64,000 nucleotides of DNA from Pyrrhoderma lamaoense (Eukaryota; Basidiomycota; Agaricomycetes; Hymenochaetales; Hymenochaetaceae), in NCBI GenBank assembly GCA_002794735.1, contig NBAZ01000009.1, forward strand, positions 1-64,000, written 5' to 3'. Positions 34,660 to 51,221 of this stretch are shown one piece after another. A model generated the notes under the pieces. That model was not told the DNA's origin and did not search any database. It worked only from the letters and a program-made list of their open reading frames with translations. The position numbers were made by a program, and so were the translations under genes. Within the stretch, counting starts at the first letter, position 1; every line of letters starts with the position of its first letter.

Positions 34660-37600
34660 TCTCCTTCTCATCCTTCATTATTGATTTGGAAGAAAATCGA
34701 TAACTAACATTCCGGAAGTCATTTTTTGTACAAATTGTATCAATATCTCTTTTTTTACTTATTGTTTTGATATCTTATTCTTTTCTATGTAAATATTGGA
34801 ATGCTTTCGGTGGATTTCACTACTTTTATATCCATTTTTCTGTTTGTGTATGCTATTTTACACGCCTCTTTTTCATACCTGTTCTTTGCGAAACGCTCTT
34901 CTTTATCCTCATCCCTATTCCCAGTCTACATTTTTGCAGTCCATTGAATGCGGACACTCCCATCACGGCCGGGTCCGTGTATTTCGCTCCGACCACACAA
35001 TCAACATCGGTCCTGGCATCTGTTATCATCTCTCACCTATTCACGAACTTTTTGACTACATTATTACTTTTAGTATTGTAGATATCATGCCAGGCTTTTT
35101 CACCGTTTCTGTTCTATTTACTTCGCAAATTCCCTTTGATTTGTTTTTCCTATCTCTGCTTTGGTCAAGATTCCCCAATTCATACACATATACTCATACA
35201 GCATTCCGCTCAACCCTCGTCGCAGGCTTACTCCACAATTTATAATTCAACGTATCAAAAGCTATTTGGATATTATCGACCCCTTCTCCTCTCCTTATTC
35301 TCCTCTTTAGCCCTTACACCCCTTCTGTACGATGTTTTCACCTTGCTTTACTTCTGAATCTTATGGAAATGATGTACTTGTACTATGTCCTTGTAGTTCG
35401 TCGATAAATATAGAGTCCGTTACCGTTCAGGAATGGACTACCCAGTCTATACAATACATGCAACCTCTAAACTCAACCTTATCTCTTATTCTTCTCGAAT
35501 AATTGATATCTGGATGAAAGTTAGAGCAAATGAAGAACGTGTACGAATCTCCATCTCTACTTGGAATATGTTGTTCAAAGGATAGTAACCAAGCTGTGGA
35601 AAACCGTAAAGTACAAGTATCTGTACCACTCAGATTTCGGGTTCTGTTCCTGATCCTGATTTCCCGGTTGTAACTCAAATCATTCTTCTATGGCTTCCCC
35701 ACATCCATTCACTATAAAGAATAGACTAATCAACACTCCGATGATGTCCGAGCCTGTAATAGTGATAGGATATGTACTTACTTAGTGTAAGACGACACCA
35801 TCTTTTCAATCAATCTAGCACATAAATAAATACAAATATACCCTTGAAAACCAATGGTTGTCAAGAATGCTTATCCATAAAAAGACTTTCGATGTATCTA
35901 GACATCGCAGCCTGCTGTTGTTTTAACCCAGCGCTATGATAAAGGGAATAAATAAATAAATATAAGGTCACATCGAACGAAGACATCGCACTCTCAGAAA
36001 TCCCGAAAACAACATGAACTCCGAAAAAGGAAAGTTCAAAGGATTTTTTAGATGTCCAAGTACTCTACATCAATTCATATAAACTCAAAAACCTCGAACC
36101 TACGTCCAGACAGTCAATTCCTCGATCTGAGGGATTTTAATTTCCGAAAATCATTATGCAGACTCATACCCCAAATTTGAATCCAGAGTGACGAGCAACC
36201 GAGTATCACTCTAGTAGTCTATCTCCAAAAAGCCACAAAATGATTCACTTGTACACTGTATTTACCCGCATAAGTCAGCAAACTGAGATACGCAGATACT
36301 GACACACTATATGCCGGTCTTAAGCTATTTCTTAGGAGATTCCTCCAATTTGTCGATTCAAAACAAAGCGCAGCTCACTCGTAAATGTTTCATTTCTATT
36401 GATCTTTCACATACACAGATCTATACGGAAATCTAGACTTGCGTTGTCCCTCTTAACACCTATTTCCTATCCCCTAAGTACAAACATTATAACCAGCCGA
36501 GTCGATATATCCAGCAACCTCCTCCCCTGAGCGCGCGGGAGATTGTCTACTTTCTTGTACTTTTTTCTGATATCATAGCACATTGTCATGCTGGATCGAC
36601 TACCACCCTCCAATTTCAAGCGAAGGGAGGAAAAGAATCCTGAAGCAACACGTTCCCGGATAGATTCAGAGTAGATTTCACAGCGTAAAATGGGGGTTCT
36701 CAAAGTCCAGAATATCTCAACTTCCTTCCTTACGAAATAAACGAATCCAAAAGTACAGATGTTGACTAGTCTACATTACTATTGACAATCAGATCGATGG
36801 TAGCAGTAAATATTTACGAATCTTCATTTGAAGGTCGATCAGGAAGGTGGATCCAGTGGCTTCGAGCTCGCGGTCTTAACTTTTGCTGAAACGTTGCTCA
36901 CTAGCGTTGGAAGCCCTACGAGCTCCACAAGAGTTTGAAAGCAGATCTTGCGTTCGCAATTGAATTTGCAGCTTCCTCGTTAATTAGCAAGTGGAAAAAA
37001 CAGGATACATTAAACATCAAAAACACCCACGGAACTACTATTCTTCCCTCCTCCTTCCCCCTATAATCGTATTCCGAAGGGTCTATTAGCATCAACTAAT
37101 CGTTTCATCATCATTCTCTTTCCTCTCTCACTGTAGTAGTTGTACCCTCAAATTGTATATTATTCGCTCAAGATCGTTCATCCTAGAAGTTCGAGAAGCC
37201 GGTACATCTATCGACTCCTAGTCTATTCAAAACTGGAATTAGGCTCAGGCTCGTGATATTTTTTTCTTTCTCTCCCTTTCTCTCTTAATGCAGTGCTGGT
37301 GTACTGCCATTGCCCTGGCCAGTCGGGTTGTTTTAAGAGATTAAGACCCGAGTTAAGTACATACAGACTCATCTCCGAATAGTTCTTACGTTCTAGAAGT
37401 TTTCTTATTCCCTTCGCCAGCAATACGTCTACTAATATAACTAGAAGAAAGAACACAAGAATTCCGACCTCCTGGTGGCAACGGTCTACTCGCATATTCA
37501 GAAAAATATGAGAGTGATTAACGTTAAGAAAACCCTCATAAACGAAGAAAAAAACAAGAGGGAACAAGAGTAAAGACAGTATAAGGACAAACTATCGGAG

Positions 37601-40600
37601 CTCGGCGGAGGGGGGGGATCGCGAAGCCAGGTAACCACGAGACAAAGAACTCCAATTGACAACACTCGTGGACCTGAGATACAAGGTGATCTGCCCGCAC
37701 CCAGCCTCGTGCCACTTAAAAATGATAACAAACACCACATGTTTTCAAAGCTCTCTTTTGGCCATCTCAAAACATACTCTGGAGAGGAGATGGGAGGAAG
37801 GTGGTCCTACGCAACGAAATCCAGTCAAGCGGAGTTAAGATAAACATAAACTTTTGAGAACGTAATTTCCTCCACTGCAAAAGTCGGTCCTAAAGCGATC
37901 CCGCCATGAGTACGCAATTAAGAAAATTTTTACAGCCTTTTTTCTTTCTAGTCATTCTCCGGATTTCTGATTATCATAACCGGAGGGTTTATATAATATG
38001 GCATTGATAATACTATACAAAACATTTGTGGAGGCGTTCTATTCAAACCAAAAATATCAAATTGATCCATTGATTATCTACTGTATTCAATGAAAATCCC
38101 ACACGCATACTGGGCGTGTTTTTGAGATTTAAGTTGTCAAGCTTTAATGTCCGGATCAGCTTTTGAAGTAACGGTGATGCAATGTAGACTAGACGAATCA
38201 CTTCGAGAAGAAACGGTAATTCAGTAGCTTTACAGATTACAAATGCAAACCCCATATATAGAAGGTATACCTCTCCAGCTCGTGTTCGGAAGAAGTTGGA
38301 ATACCGATAAACTTTACGTTTTTCTCGGAAATTGAAAAATTCAGTTACGGAAGCACATTTTTTGCGAGCATTTCCGCGCCCCTTGAAAGCTAGCCTCGAG
38401 GCAATTGGTCAATGTGAGAATCGTAAAATATCATGGCTCAATGACGAACTCCTATGATCCGTGACGTCTTGGAGAAGAGGGGAACTTCCAACTCTGAGGA
38501 TTTTGAAGAGTAACAGCCATTTTTAGGGCCAGGGGGGGGGAGATATCTTGCGGCACAGACGACACATCAACTGAATTTAGTGAAGCGATTGACGTGAGCG
38601 CAGAGTTCCTGTACTAGTCATTTCTCATGCATACGTATTGATTACATGTAAAGAAAATAATGGACCGTCTCACACAAACTCGCGGAGGAGTGAGTAACTG
38701 GCGTAAACCCGGCACTCCACGGATACACATCCGAACCTGAGTTTAAGTTAAGTTAAATCTAATTGATCGATTCTCCTCTTTATTGGCACTGTCTGTTATG
38801 AGCAGCGGAGCCAGAACCAGAAGATGAAGATATGAAGACGTCGTAGTAGCTCTTGGGATGATACTCTTTCATTAATCTGATTTCAGAACATCCATACTTG
38901 CGATCTGTAATCAAAAGGATCTCCCCAATTTCCCAGATGAAAAGGACTGTTGCGGTCATGTTGGAACAAACGGATGAACGATGAGAATATGTATCGTGCT
39001 ACGGAAATCAAGAAGATAAGACGTCTAGAATAGTATATGAGAAGAGAGAGACGTTGTTCAACTAATTTTTTTGGGATGTGCGGCTGGTCACGGGATACCA
39101 CACGCACGCGGTATCAAACCTTGAATATTCCAGCTTATGTTAGTTGTTATTTGATTTTACCCTCTCAACTGATTACTTCCTGGAACAACTCAGCAACATC
39201 TTACATGTTGGGCGGAGCTTTGACCTGCGGCGTGCTCATGTGCTTTTCTTCCGTCTCCGGAGAAATCAAGAAATCCACTCTGGTCAACCAATAAAGGTAA
39301 TTCCCATTTTCAAAAACCAGAACATTTTCAAATGTCACTCAATACCAATAGTTTACCATCATGATGAGTGATGAATGATTTCCTTAAGCAGAGTATTCTC
39401 GGATTAGAAATACCTGAACAAGCCAGTACAATAGCGAAAAGAAAAGAAAAATAAGTTGATATGAAAAATTTTCCTGCGCGATCAACGCCAGAAGCCGCCC
39501 TTCCCGCTACTTTCCTTCTTGCTTCCTTTCTTCCGTTCCTTCTTTCCCGAGGGGGCCACTCCGTCTTCTGGGTGATGCACTATATAAAAAACCCCACCTA
39601 TATTAGCAATATACAAACCCGATTCTTACTACCTCCGGGTCTTGTTCTGCGAATTCCCCTTCCTTATCTTGCTCACGAGGAACTAATTCCCGGGAAGACG
39701 GAGAAACGCAGGTGAATCTAGCGTGCCTCAACAAATAAACAGTGACTTCGAGATAAACACGTTTCAACTAACGAGCATCTGAGAGTACTAAGAACTAATG
39801 ATGGTTGCTGGTATCTAGAGATACTCTAACTATAAAAAAAATAAGAAACGACACTGTGTAAGCAGTATCCAAGTTATTGTCCCATTCCAAAACACCGGCG
39901 TATCGAATCACAATGATGGTGGTTACACATAACTCTTTGGACCCCAGTCCAAAACGATCTGCGCAATTAAGCAGCGAACCGTCTGACCTCCGAGGTGTGT
40001 GGGAGAAGCTAACCCCCAAACCCCAAGCGATTCCCATTCAAACTTTTTCATCCCTATTATTATATTGCTGATAATATCTTCAGATATATCCCCATAGAAA
40101 TTAGTATATGTTGTAGCTTCACACAAGAAGAATTATCTCGTTAAAACCTTCATACGGGTCTGAGGGGGTTATGGCGATAGAGAAAAACCGTAAAACTAAT
40201 GTCCGCGGCATCCTGTAAGTACCCGGATACAAAAGATGATATTGAAGGGAAACCATCTTTAATTTAAACTATACATACAAGAATCAACCCATGCTGATAT
40301 CACGACTGTATGGGTTATGCGATGATCCGACTATGCCCTCTCGTTATGTCATGAGCTTACAATGTATATCTCATTATATGCAATCCCTAAAAAGGATCTG
40401 TATCCAAGGTATACATGCCTCAAGTGATATTTATCTCTGGTTTAAGGTGCCTTGATGTGAAACCCAATCTTGATAAACTTCATATTATTAACCTGTCCCC
40501 GCTGACCAAAAATAGAGAGCCTGTAGAAGCAAAAGAGCTTTGCAAGCAAGGATCTCACTAAAATTGAAATTCTCATCTGCTAACCCTTTGCCCAGTAGGG

Positions 40601-41642
40601 ATCTTATGGCATTTGCTCATACGCTGTATACAGCGTGCTATCTACATTTTTTCATGTTTTTCTAAGCAAATTGCTTGTGTGTACGACTTATTTTCAGCTT
40701 AAACCATGATTGTTGAAGCTTGCCATAGAGGAGTTGTAATTTTCTAAAGGCTTGCTGTGGAGTTACACAGTAATTATCAACAGGTGGAGATGTATCGCCT
40801 CAGAGAGGGGGGATACATCGACTGGTCTGGGGAGTGGAGCGTAGTCAATAAATGGTCCTTCACTTTGAGTCCCCCCTCCTCCCTGTATTAGCATTTAAGA
40901 AGGATGATAGCTGGTCTATAATGGAGAGTTTTCGTAGTCTTTAGGATGGGTAGATAGTCATGGCATACAAAGACTCATCATCAATAAAGGCTCTGAGAAA
41001 AGAAAGAAAAACAGGATGAAAACTAGTTAGTAACCAATATTTACCAGTCTTTGTCATGCACATGTAAGCAGGAGTCGTGCTTACTTTATAACAAAACCTT
41101 GAAAAACATAGTCAACTATAATTATGGTAGTTTCATAAGGCTGTCAGAAGGCAAGTGTGATGTATTATTTCTATCACTTTATTATATCTATGAGCTTGTG
41201 TGTCAGCGATAAGTTGAGATTCGACCCCTTGAAAAACTCATTGATATACGTTTTTGGTTGATAAGCGCTGGAACATGAAATAGAGGGTAGAAATTCAAGA
41301 TTTACATTAAATCACAAAACCTATGGGTATAGGAAGGGATATGGCGATATAAGTTACAAAGGAGTACACACTAGATAATCAGAGCAGTTAGTTGCAAGAG
41401 TGAACAGAGTGAAAAACTGAGATGTTATGAATCGTGAATTTAGAGTTGTGTGGGTGTAGCCTTGTGGAAGTGCGTTGAATACAGACATGATGTGATTTAA
41501 CAAACAGAGCAAGAAGAAAAAGAAAACCCTGAAGAGATAAGAGAGAATTAAATCATACAACCAGAGAGAAAGAGAGAGGCGAGGACCGACAGTTTATACA
41601 GAGAAAAACCCAAGATAAGTAGGGCTTTAGTCTTGAATGATT
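34660..41642. other. Gene desert of 7 kb
   Basis: The first about 700 nt are T-rich and probably include the HMG-box 3' UTR; the rest holds nothing I can support. An 8-bp-arm hairpin (GATGTATC...GATACATC) sits near 40790-40820. No transposon protein motif or long repeat was seen. Confidence 0.45.
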
Positions 41643-43159
41643 TTAAGCGCTTCCACCTTTCTTCAATCTCATAACCCAGGAATCACCTTCCTTTCTCAGA
41701 CCTTCAAATACCCAGCGCTTTTTCAAGAAATCAACTCTCTTCAACCCTTTAGCGGCCTCGGCCCTATCACCACGACATCGAACCGTCCATGCACTATATA
41801 TCTCCTTCCTCTCCTCCTCATCAACCGCATCATTCCAAAAATCACCTTCATTCACACACTTATTGTTCAATTCATCGTAGATCGTCCACAACAAATGCGA
41901 GACGGTGATTACTTGCGAGGGGGAAGATGTTACAGTGATAACCCATGGTAAAAGCGTATGAACAACTTGCATTTGGACTTGCATTTGTGTTTGTGATCGC
42001 TTGAAAGAAGATGAGGATATAGCTGACTCTTGAAGCTCAAGATAGCTGAGTGGGCGTCGATCCGGAAGGACAAGGAAATCTTCTGGAGATCGACGAATGT
42101 CCCAAGAACAGTTTGGAGACTTTGCGTCGAGTGTCCAATGCAGAGCTACATACGTCACCGCCAATCATTCATGATAAGTGCATGCTATATAAGTAAAACA
42201 TTTTCAAAAGTAACAGGGGAGGAGGACGCACCACTACCCGAAAACTTAGCCAAGGAAAGCAATTTAGTCAATGTTCCAGGTTGCTTCGGTGCGTAATCCT
42301 TTCTCCAATCATCAGGTCTGGTATACTTCGCCCTTGGTCCAAACGCATATCCTTTAGGCATCGTGACCGCAGGTCCTGGTGCAGTGTATCCAGAAAACGC
42401 ATTACCTCCAAGTCCCGGGACAGGCCATCCGCCAGCGCCAAACCCTTCATCATCGTCCCCATCATCTCTCCCCATAAAACCCTTCTCCAAATCATGTGCT
42501 TGAGTCCGCGGCGTATACCAGCTTGAAGGCTTAGGTGGAATGACTGGCCCCGCACTTGCATTTGGGCTCGGCTGACTGGGCCCACCTAAAGGCGGAGGAT
42601 CAAAGGCTGAAGTATGGATTGAGTATGGGTCGGCCCCAAGTCCTACTAATCCCAGTCCACCACTCGGTGCCCTAGCTAACCACGGATTATGCTCAAGGTC
42701 AGGAGGATGTCCCATTGATGGGCTCCGAATAAAGCCTTGAGGCATCCCAGGCGGCGGCAACGACAGATCTGTATACATAAATTGTGGAGAAGGCGAATGC
42801 ATCGACTTGATTTGACTAGGCGGCGCAAGGTTAGGAATCGTCGTTGGCGCTATAGATGGCGAAGGTATTACTGGAGGTATTACTGCTGTAGATGGGTACA
42901 ATTGCGTCGGTTGAGGATATGGCGTTCCAAGATATTGTCTTTGCGTCTGCACCTCTTTCGTATTATTCTGTTTCGGATGCGACCTTGTTTTCGTCTTTGT
43001 CCTTTCCTTTGTCGATGCAGCTGCAGTCGTTGCCGCTGGTGTACCAGCGCCAAATCCCCCGGGCGTGACCGTTCCAGTTCCCATGTGCCAGCTATTAGAA
43101 TTTGATTTAGAGTTCAGATGGGGGGTCGCCTCAACAGCTGTTGGCATATCGTCGTACAT
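41643..43159 (-). CDS. DUF6699-domain protein with Pro-rich N-terminus
   Basis: Two exons, 42232-43159 and 41643-42145, joined at phase 1 over an 86-nt intron (GTGCGT...TATGTAG), giving 476 residues. The first about 310 residues are disordered, rich in Pro, Ser, Thr and Gly. The C-terminal about 170 residues form the domain: LHWTLDAKSPNCSWDIRR, LLPWVITVTSSPSQVITVSH, LLWTIYDELNNKCV, a charged stretch, GLKRVDFLKKRWVFEGLRKE and WVMRLKK. The hydrophobic W-x-L-R block followed by PW-x-I-x-V and a V-x-FL-x-R-x-x-FxGL end matches basidiomycete DUF6699. The function is unknown. A second, much more divergent member lies at 55549-58413. Confidence 0.8.
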
Positions 43160-44709
43160 CTCCTTTTCTTCTTTTTACTTCCTTTGTGCTCGCAGGAGGG
43201 ATCAGAGTCTCTGAGCACTGATGGGAAGTTATAAATCGATTCCCCTAAGCACTTGTTACGAAGGCATCGTATGAATATGTAAGGGCCTCAATAAAATACA
43301 ACAAGCAGTGTTATAGAAGTCAGTTCCCAAGTCCCCGCATCTTTTACTTGAATGACTTCCACCCCTTATTTGGACGCATATTTCCGTATATGTCAATAAA
43401 AGTGACTTTTGATGGCCGATTGGGGTAACGATCACGTTACAAGTAACGGGCACAGTATGAGTATCTGAGCATCACCGTTTAGTTTCGATTAATCACTCTT
43501 GGATTTATACTAGATATGTAATTAGCCTGATCTGGGAGGTCGAGATGATTGAATCACTGATAATTATCTAGATGACTCAGATAAAAACGCATACTTTTAT
43601 ATACAGCGAAACCAACGGGCATGTGTTTCCTTCAGAATAACTGATCAAAAGGTGTCCATCAAAAAGGGTAAACTTCTCGCCACAAATAAGCCCACTGCTC
43701 TTTCCAAACCCAACCAAATATTGATTAATTACTCTATACCTCGTTTTTCATGCATGTTTGTGCTGATGTGGTATTTGTGTAGAGTTCTTATGAGATACTA
43801 ACTCTATAATCCAGCCTTGACTTCAGCGCTTATAACCAACATTATGTTGCCTGAGGGAATTGTGTGAAGCTCACAGTTGATCATCTTTGAACTAGAATAC
43901 AGGTTTGGCTGCAATGCTCACTCGAACAACGTGATACGAGGTAAAACAAGAATCTAAATGTAAATAACCTACTTTCACGTTTTCCCTTGAAAAAGATACG
44001 ATTATCCGCTTTGCTCTTTTGCTTGGCTATTGGTAACAGTCATTTCATAATTTACGTCCATCTATCTATCTATCTATATATATATATATATGTACTAACG
44101 TCTATAGTATGAAAGTATCCCTGATGCTTAAAAACAAAGTCTGCTGTAGTATCTAAGCGAAGAGTTGAAGTTGTACAAAGAATGCTTATAAGAAACATGT
44201 AATTACAAGGTGAGGTCGAAATAAGCATTACAAATAAGTGATTGCAAATAGAGATAAAATTAGACTGTATAGACCTATGTGATCATTCAATCTATTTATA
44301 AATGTAATGAGTAGTAATCGTGGGACAATGACGAAGAGATTGATCGGCAGCCGTTACTGCGGCGTCGCCCCGTTTAGCTCGCCACGATAGAGGGGAGTTG
44401 ATTGGAAACTAGGAACGCACGACAGCGCTACGGAATTCACTGTGGACTAAATGCTCAACGCGCGTCTTCCTTCCTCAACGTCAGTATACCATCTACGGCT
44501 CGGTGCAAACAAAAAGGAGTGATCAATCTGTTTTTTCCTTTGCAACTTATCAAAGTAAAGAAGAAGAGCTAAAAACTAAACTCGTCTTAGAGAGTGCATG
44601 AGTCTTACGAATCCAGTCCTTTCTTTCTAGACACTAGACAAAAGGGACAAGGACTCTCGATCCGCAGTCAACACACTCTCCTTTTTTTCTTACGCTTAGG
44701 AGCAAAACT
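43160..44709. other. Intergenic region with TCTA/TA microsatellite
   Basis: Divergent upstream region of the DUF6699 and GH47 genes. It contains (TCTA)n grading into (TA)n at about 44060-44092. The 100 nt before the GH47 start are CT-rich, as expected of a 5' leader. Confidence 0.5.
44060..44092 (+). repeat. Compound microsatellite (TCTA)n(TA)n
   Basis: Four TCTA-type units pass directly into about nine TA dinucleotides. Likely polymorphic. Confidence 0.7.
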
Positions 44710-47032
<2,323 letters not shown>

Positions 47033-47658
47033 ATCTCAACCTTCTTATCCTCTTCTTCGAGTTTCTTCCTCATTTCGCTATCCGCTCTCTTCAAGTATAC
47101 TGTTTTTGCAACTCTAAGCATTATTTATATGCAATCTCTTTATATGGACTTGGTCACTTCCTACCATCAAAACCGTGCTTTTGATACTCCTTAGTCTTTT
47201 GTCTACGAATGGGGCAAGGTGTTGTCAAGATCAATTGATAGTAATGAAAAATCAAGAGAAAATACCATTCAGCTCAAACTCATCAGTTTGTAATAGATAA
47301 TCACGTACATCCTCTATCCTCTATTCCTCAACTTTCTATATCTCCTCTGTCCACTCGCATCCACTTTTTCACTGCCGCTATCTTCCGTCTTTCGTGCTTA
47401 AGCTTGTGTTTTTCAATCACGAGTTTCATGCTTCATTCCTCGATCCACCATCTCTCCCACAATTTGTACGCTTCCTCCCCCAATACAAGCTCCAGTTGTG
47501 CACCTATTTATCATATACTCTCTGTTAATATAGTTCTCTGTTAGAATGTGATCGTTAGAAGGAAGAGACAACCGTTTCTTGTCTACTGTTGGATTCTTAT
47601 AATGCTTATCATACCAAGTGTTAACAATATAGTCTAAATAGTTTTTTATTGTATATCA
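47033..47658. other. Intergenic region upstream of tRNA
   Basis: GH47 3' UTR (T-rich) and tRNA upstream flank. No protein gene seen. Confidence 0.4.
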
Positions 47659-47730
47659 TCCGATATGGTGTAACGGCTAACATTGCCGCCTTTCACGCGG
47701 CAGCTCGGGGTTCGATTCCCCGTATCGGAA
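47659..47730 (+). tRNA. tRNA-Glu (anticodon TTC)
   Basis: A complete 72-nt cloverleaf. The acceptor stem TCCGATA pairs with TATCGGA, with discriminator A. The D-arm is GGTGTAACGGC. The anticodon stem GCCGC/GCGGC encloses the loop CTTTCAC with anticodon TTC. The T-arm is CGGGG-TTCGATT-CCCCG. A-box and B-box (GGTTCGATTCC) promoters are internal. No intron. It reads GAA codons. Confidence 0.97.
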
Positions 47731-47749
47731 ATAAAAGAATTGTAATTAC

Positions 47750-47754
47750 TTTTT
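47750..47754 (+). terminator. RNA polymerase III terminator
   Basis: TTTTT run 20 nt after the tRNA 3' end, the usual Pol III stop signal. Confidence 0.75.
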
Positions 47755-48978
47755 CCTTTGTTCAAAAATAATCCCTCAAAACAAAATAAAGAAGGGAGGA
47801 TTAGATATTGTGAGTAAGTTTGCTTTGGTACCCGTGATTGTTATACATAATGTTTATGCTCTTTAGACTTTTAAGTCAAATATTCCCCTCTGCACATTTT
47901 CTTACGTCATTTGAGCCAATTTTTTTAACTTGTTATTACTAATTACGAAAAGTAAACGAGGATGTCTATTAGATAATTTACTTTACTATTTATTCAACAT
48001 ATTGATTTTGGAAGCTTCAATCAAAGTATGTCTCCTAGTATGGTAGTAACGATCTTTTTTATCACATAATATTTTGACAAGATAAAATAACACAATCCTT
48101 TTACATCCTCTGTTAACAAGAAAATACATGCACAAATCATTCCTTACCAGTTCTTTCGAATGCTAACCTGATGCTAATACTTGAGAATACTACAGCGAAT
48201 TCTTGAGATGCTCGATTGATGTAAGAGATGATGAGTTTTAACTCTAATTCGCATAGATGTTGATCGCTGTCTTCGTATAGTGACCGTGATGCTGCGCGAT
48301 GGCTCCCGGATCCATAGTGAAGCTTAATACTCACTATACTTCACATGCAGAAATCTTGCCAACAAAGCAGATGTGAACGGGACACATTTTTAGGTTTTTT
48401 TTGATGTTGTTACCACAACCTCATGAACACCAGACCTAAATAAATACAATTGGCATGGGATTGGTCCAAACTATCGGTCCTGATATTGGCCACAGAAACT
48501 TACATCTGTAAAACAAATGATCTGTCTTAGCACCGGATTTTCATCTTCAGCCGACGGTACTGTGTTTATCCATTGTGCATTTGTACGATGAAGCCTCCTC
48601 CCCCACGAAAAAGGTCCATGGAAATTGAATCCGACGATCACAAGCCCAGCTAGAAGCCACGAGTTAACTCGTTGTCAACCAACAATTCGTCTGTAGCTCA
48701 TATTTCATGCGGCCCGGAGTTAATCTATTAATAAATAGGTTGTACAAGATGAATATGTCCTTGCGGTCCCTCTTCTCCGCCTTTTCCCTTTTGAAAATCT
48801 CGGATCCGTAATTTACTTGGTCACGATAAATATCCGAGGAAGGGGGAGGTTGTAGAGGAGAAATGTTTTGTGTGTAGGCGGGAAGCGGGGGAAAAGGGTC
48901 TTCATAAAATATATAAAGCTCTGAATTTATAGCCAGCTCATCAACACGGAAATAAATCTCAGGTAGCGAACCCGAGCT
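47755..48978. other. Intergenic region before rhamnogalacturonase
   Basis: No gene supported. ATATAAAG at 48910-48917 lies about 60 nt before the ATG at 48979 and is a plausible TATA box. Confidence 0.4.
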
Positions 48979-50700
48979 ATGCTCTTCAAGCAACTTTGTG
49001 CAGTACTTGCTACATTTGGTGGTCATTATGCTCTAGCTCAACTGTCCGGTAGCGTTGGGCCCACTACGTCACTCTCATCGAAGCAAGCTACAATATGTAA
49101 CGTGCTAAATTATGGAGGGGTGATTGGTTCTAGTGTACGTGAAAACTTACCTTTTTTGATAGAAAGTAGCATTAACTAGTAACATAATATTCCTATCGCC
49201 GTTAATGTTTATATCATGTCCTTCATCTGTGGTAAATAGGATATTGGTCCTGCTATTGGAAATGCCTTTACTTCTTGTGTTCTCAAAGCCTCAGGGGGTG
49301 CAACCTTGTACCTGCCGGCGGGATCGTACAACATGCAAACATGGCAGACGTTGTCAGGCGGTTCAAAATGGGCATTCCAAATGGATGGCGTTATTACCAG
49401 AACTGGAACAAGCTCAGGAAACATGATCGTCATCGAGAATGCAAACGACTTTGAATTTTTCTCTAGTAATAGTGCAGGAGCAATACAAGGCCTTGGTTAC
49501 CAAGTCAGGAACGCTGGGTACGCTATTTTCAAATGAGTTCCTTGGAATTGTTGGTTGCTAATCTCTTGCTTTAAAGACCTCGTTTGATCAGAATGGTCAC
49601 ATCGACAAACTGGTCTCTGCATGATTTGATTCTTGTTGATTGTAAGTCTTCTTCATGTTGATGTTGATTTATAGGCCCAAATTATCACTAATTATGATCC
49701 GTGTTTAGCTCCTGAGTTTCACCTAGTGATTCAGGATGGGTCAAATGGGGAAGTATACAATCTAGCCATTCGAGGAGCAAATCTCGGTGGATCTGATGGA
49801 ATTGACGTTTGGGGTATGCGCAAATATCCATCTTCAGTTCGTTTTTCTTATTATGAAATCAAATTACAGGAACAAACTATTGGATACACGATGTTGAGGT
49901 CACCAATCGAGATGAATGTGTCACCGTCAAGTCTCCTGCATCTAACATCTTGGTAGAGCGAATCTGGTGCAACCAGTCTGGAGGTTCTGCAATTGGATCT
50001 CTTGGTACTGGAACTGCTATTGAGAATATCTTGTATCGGAACGTGTACACGAACGGAGGCAACCAGATATTCATGATCAAGAGTAACGGAGGATCAGGAT
50101 ATGTAAGGAATGTTCTATTCCAGAACTTCATTGCAAGGGGAACAGCATATGGTTTAGATGTAGATCAGTACTGGAGCAGTGAAGCTACGCAAAGTGGTAA
50201 TGGAGTTCAGCTAACTAATATCACATTCCAGGTACGCAATTCAGCTTACGCTTTTCGTTACTTGCTATTTCCGGATACTAACATCTACGCAAGAACTGGG
50301 ACGGAGAAATCACTGATGGATCTCGCCGTGCTATGATACAATTCTTCTGTGCAGACGGCGCACCATGTTCCGAAATGGTAGTTGAAAATGTAAACCTTTG
50401 GGCAGAAGACAATGTTGGACAGATGAAATGCGAATCCGCCTTCGGTTCGGGTGCATGTCTAAAGAGCGGTTCCACATCTAGTTATGCTGCTATCACGACC
50501 ACGCTTAGTAGTAAGCCTTCTGGATACACAACGCCTCCAACACTAAGCGGAGATCTGAGTGATGGTTTTGCCACCGACTCAAGCATCCCTATTCCGTGAG
50601 TCTCTTTGGCTTGTTTTGTAATGAAAAACAGCTGACACTTGCTTCTACTAGTACGATTCCTCCACTTTCTACCCTGGGTTACCGCAGATATCCCCATTAG
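48979..50700 (+). CDS. Secreted rhamnogalacturonan hydrolase, GH28
   Basis: Seven exons in consistent phase (48979-49134, 49240-49517, 49577-49641, 49709-49813, 49870-50231, 50294-50595, 50652-50700), 438 residues. The signal peptide [20 protein letters not shown] is followed by [20 protein letters not shown], the mature start typical of rhamnogalacturonase A rather than polygalacturonase. The parallel beta-helix includes [68 protein letters not shown] and GSAIGSLG. The acidic residues of the GSDGID and NRDECV blocks lie where GH28 catalytic Asp residues sit. The enzyme cuts galacturonic acid-rhamnose bonds in pectin hairy regions. The C-terminus ends in a short Ser/Thr-Pro tail. Intact. Confidence 0.92.
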
Positions 50701-51221
50701 CGAAGAATCTTTGACCTAGTGTTGTCCAAACCCTCGATTTTTAGCATATTGTATCTTATTGTCAGTACTTAAGGATCAGTGAGCCCAACTCATGCTGAGA
50801 ACGCTCACTATCTCAGCAAAAGCTTCGATGCATGATTACGCATATTGAAAATTCTTCTAAATAGGGTTGTCATGTCGAGCTTGACGCCCTACTAAGAGGA
50901 CCACAAGTAACTAAGAATCCAGTCCTACTTAGGTTCGATACATCTTATATCAGAATGGTCGAGTGTAACGACTTTTATCATCACTGGATTCTATCATATT
51001 TGAAAGTATGCTGACAACAAACTGAAACTTTTTACATTCATATATCAAACAACGCTTCTATGAGTTAGCTAAGCCGAGAAATCAAGCCTGTGCTAGACGA
51101 TCCTTAATATTGCTAGGATATACACATTAAGTATGTTAGATAGTATCCCATGAATGTGCTCAAAAGTAACTTACTTATTTTTTATGGCTGTTTAGAGAAA
51201 AGTCTTTATGAACAAACAGTC
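50701..51221. other. Intergenic region
   Basis: Convergent 3' flanks of the GH28 gene and the Cyt-like gene. No feature seen, apart from coding-like sequence continuing just below 51222 in another frame (see next entry). Confidence 0.4.

Noticed and set aside
34767..35357. Overlapping plus-strand frames up to 149 codons downstream of the HMG-box gene
   Set aside because: T-rich 3' flank; biased hydrophobic translation and no homologous block.
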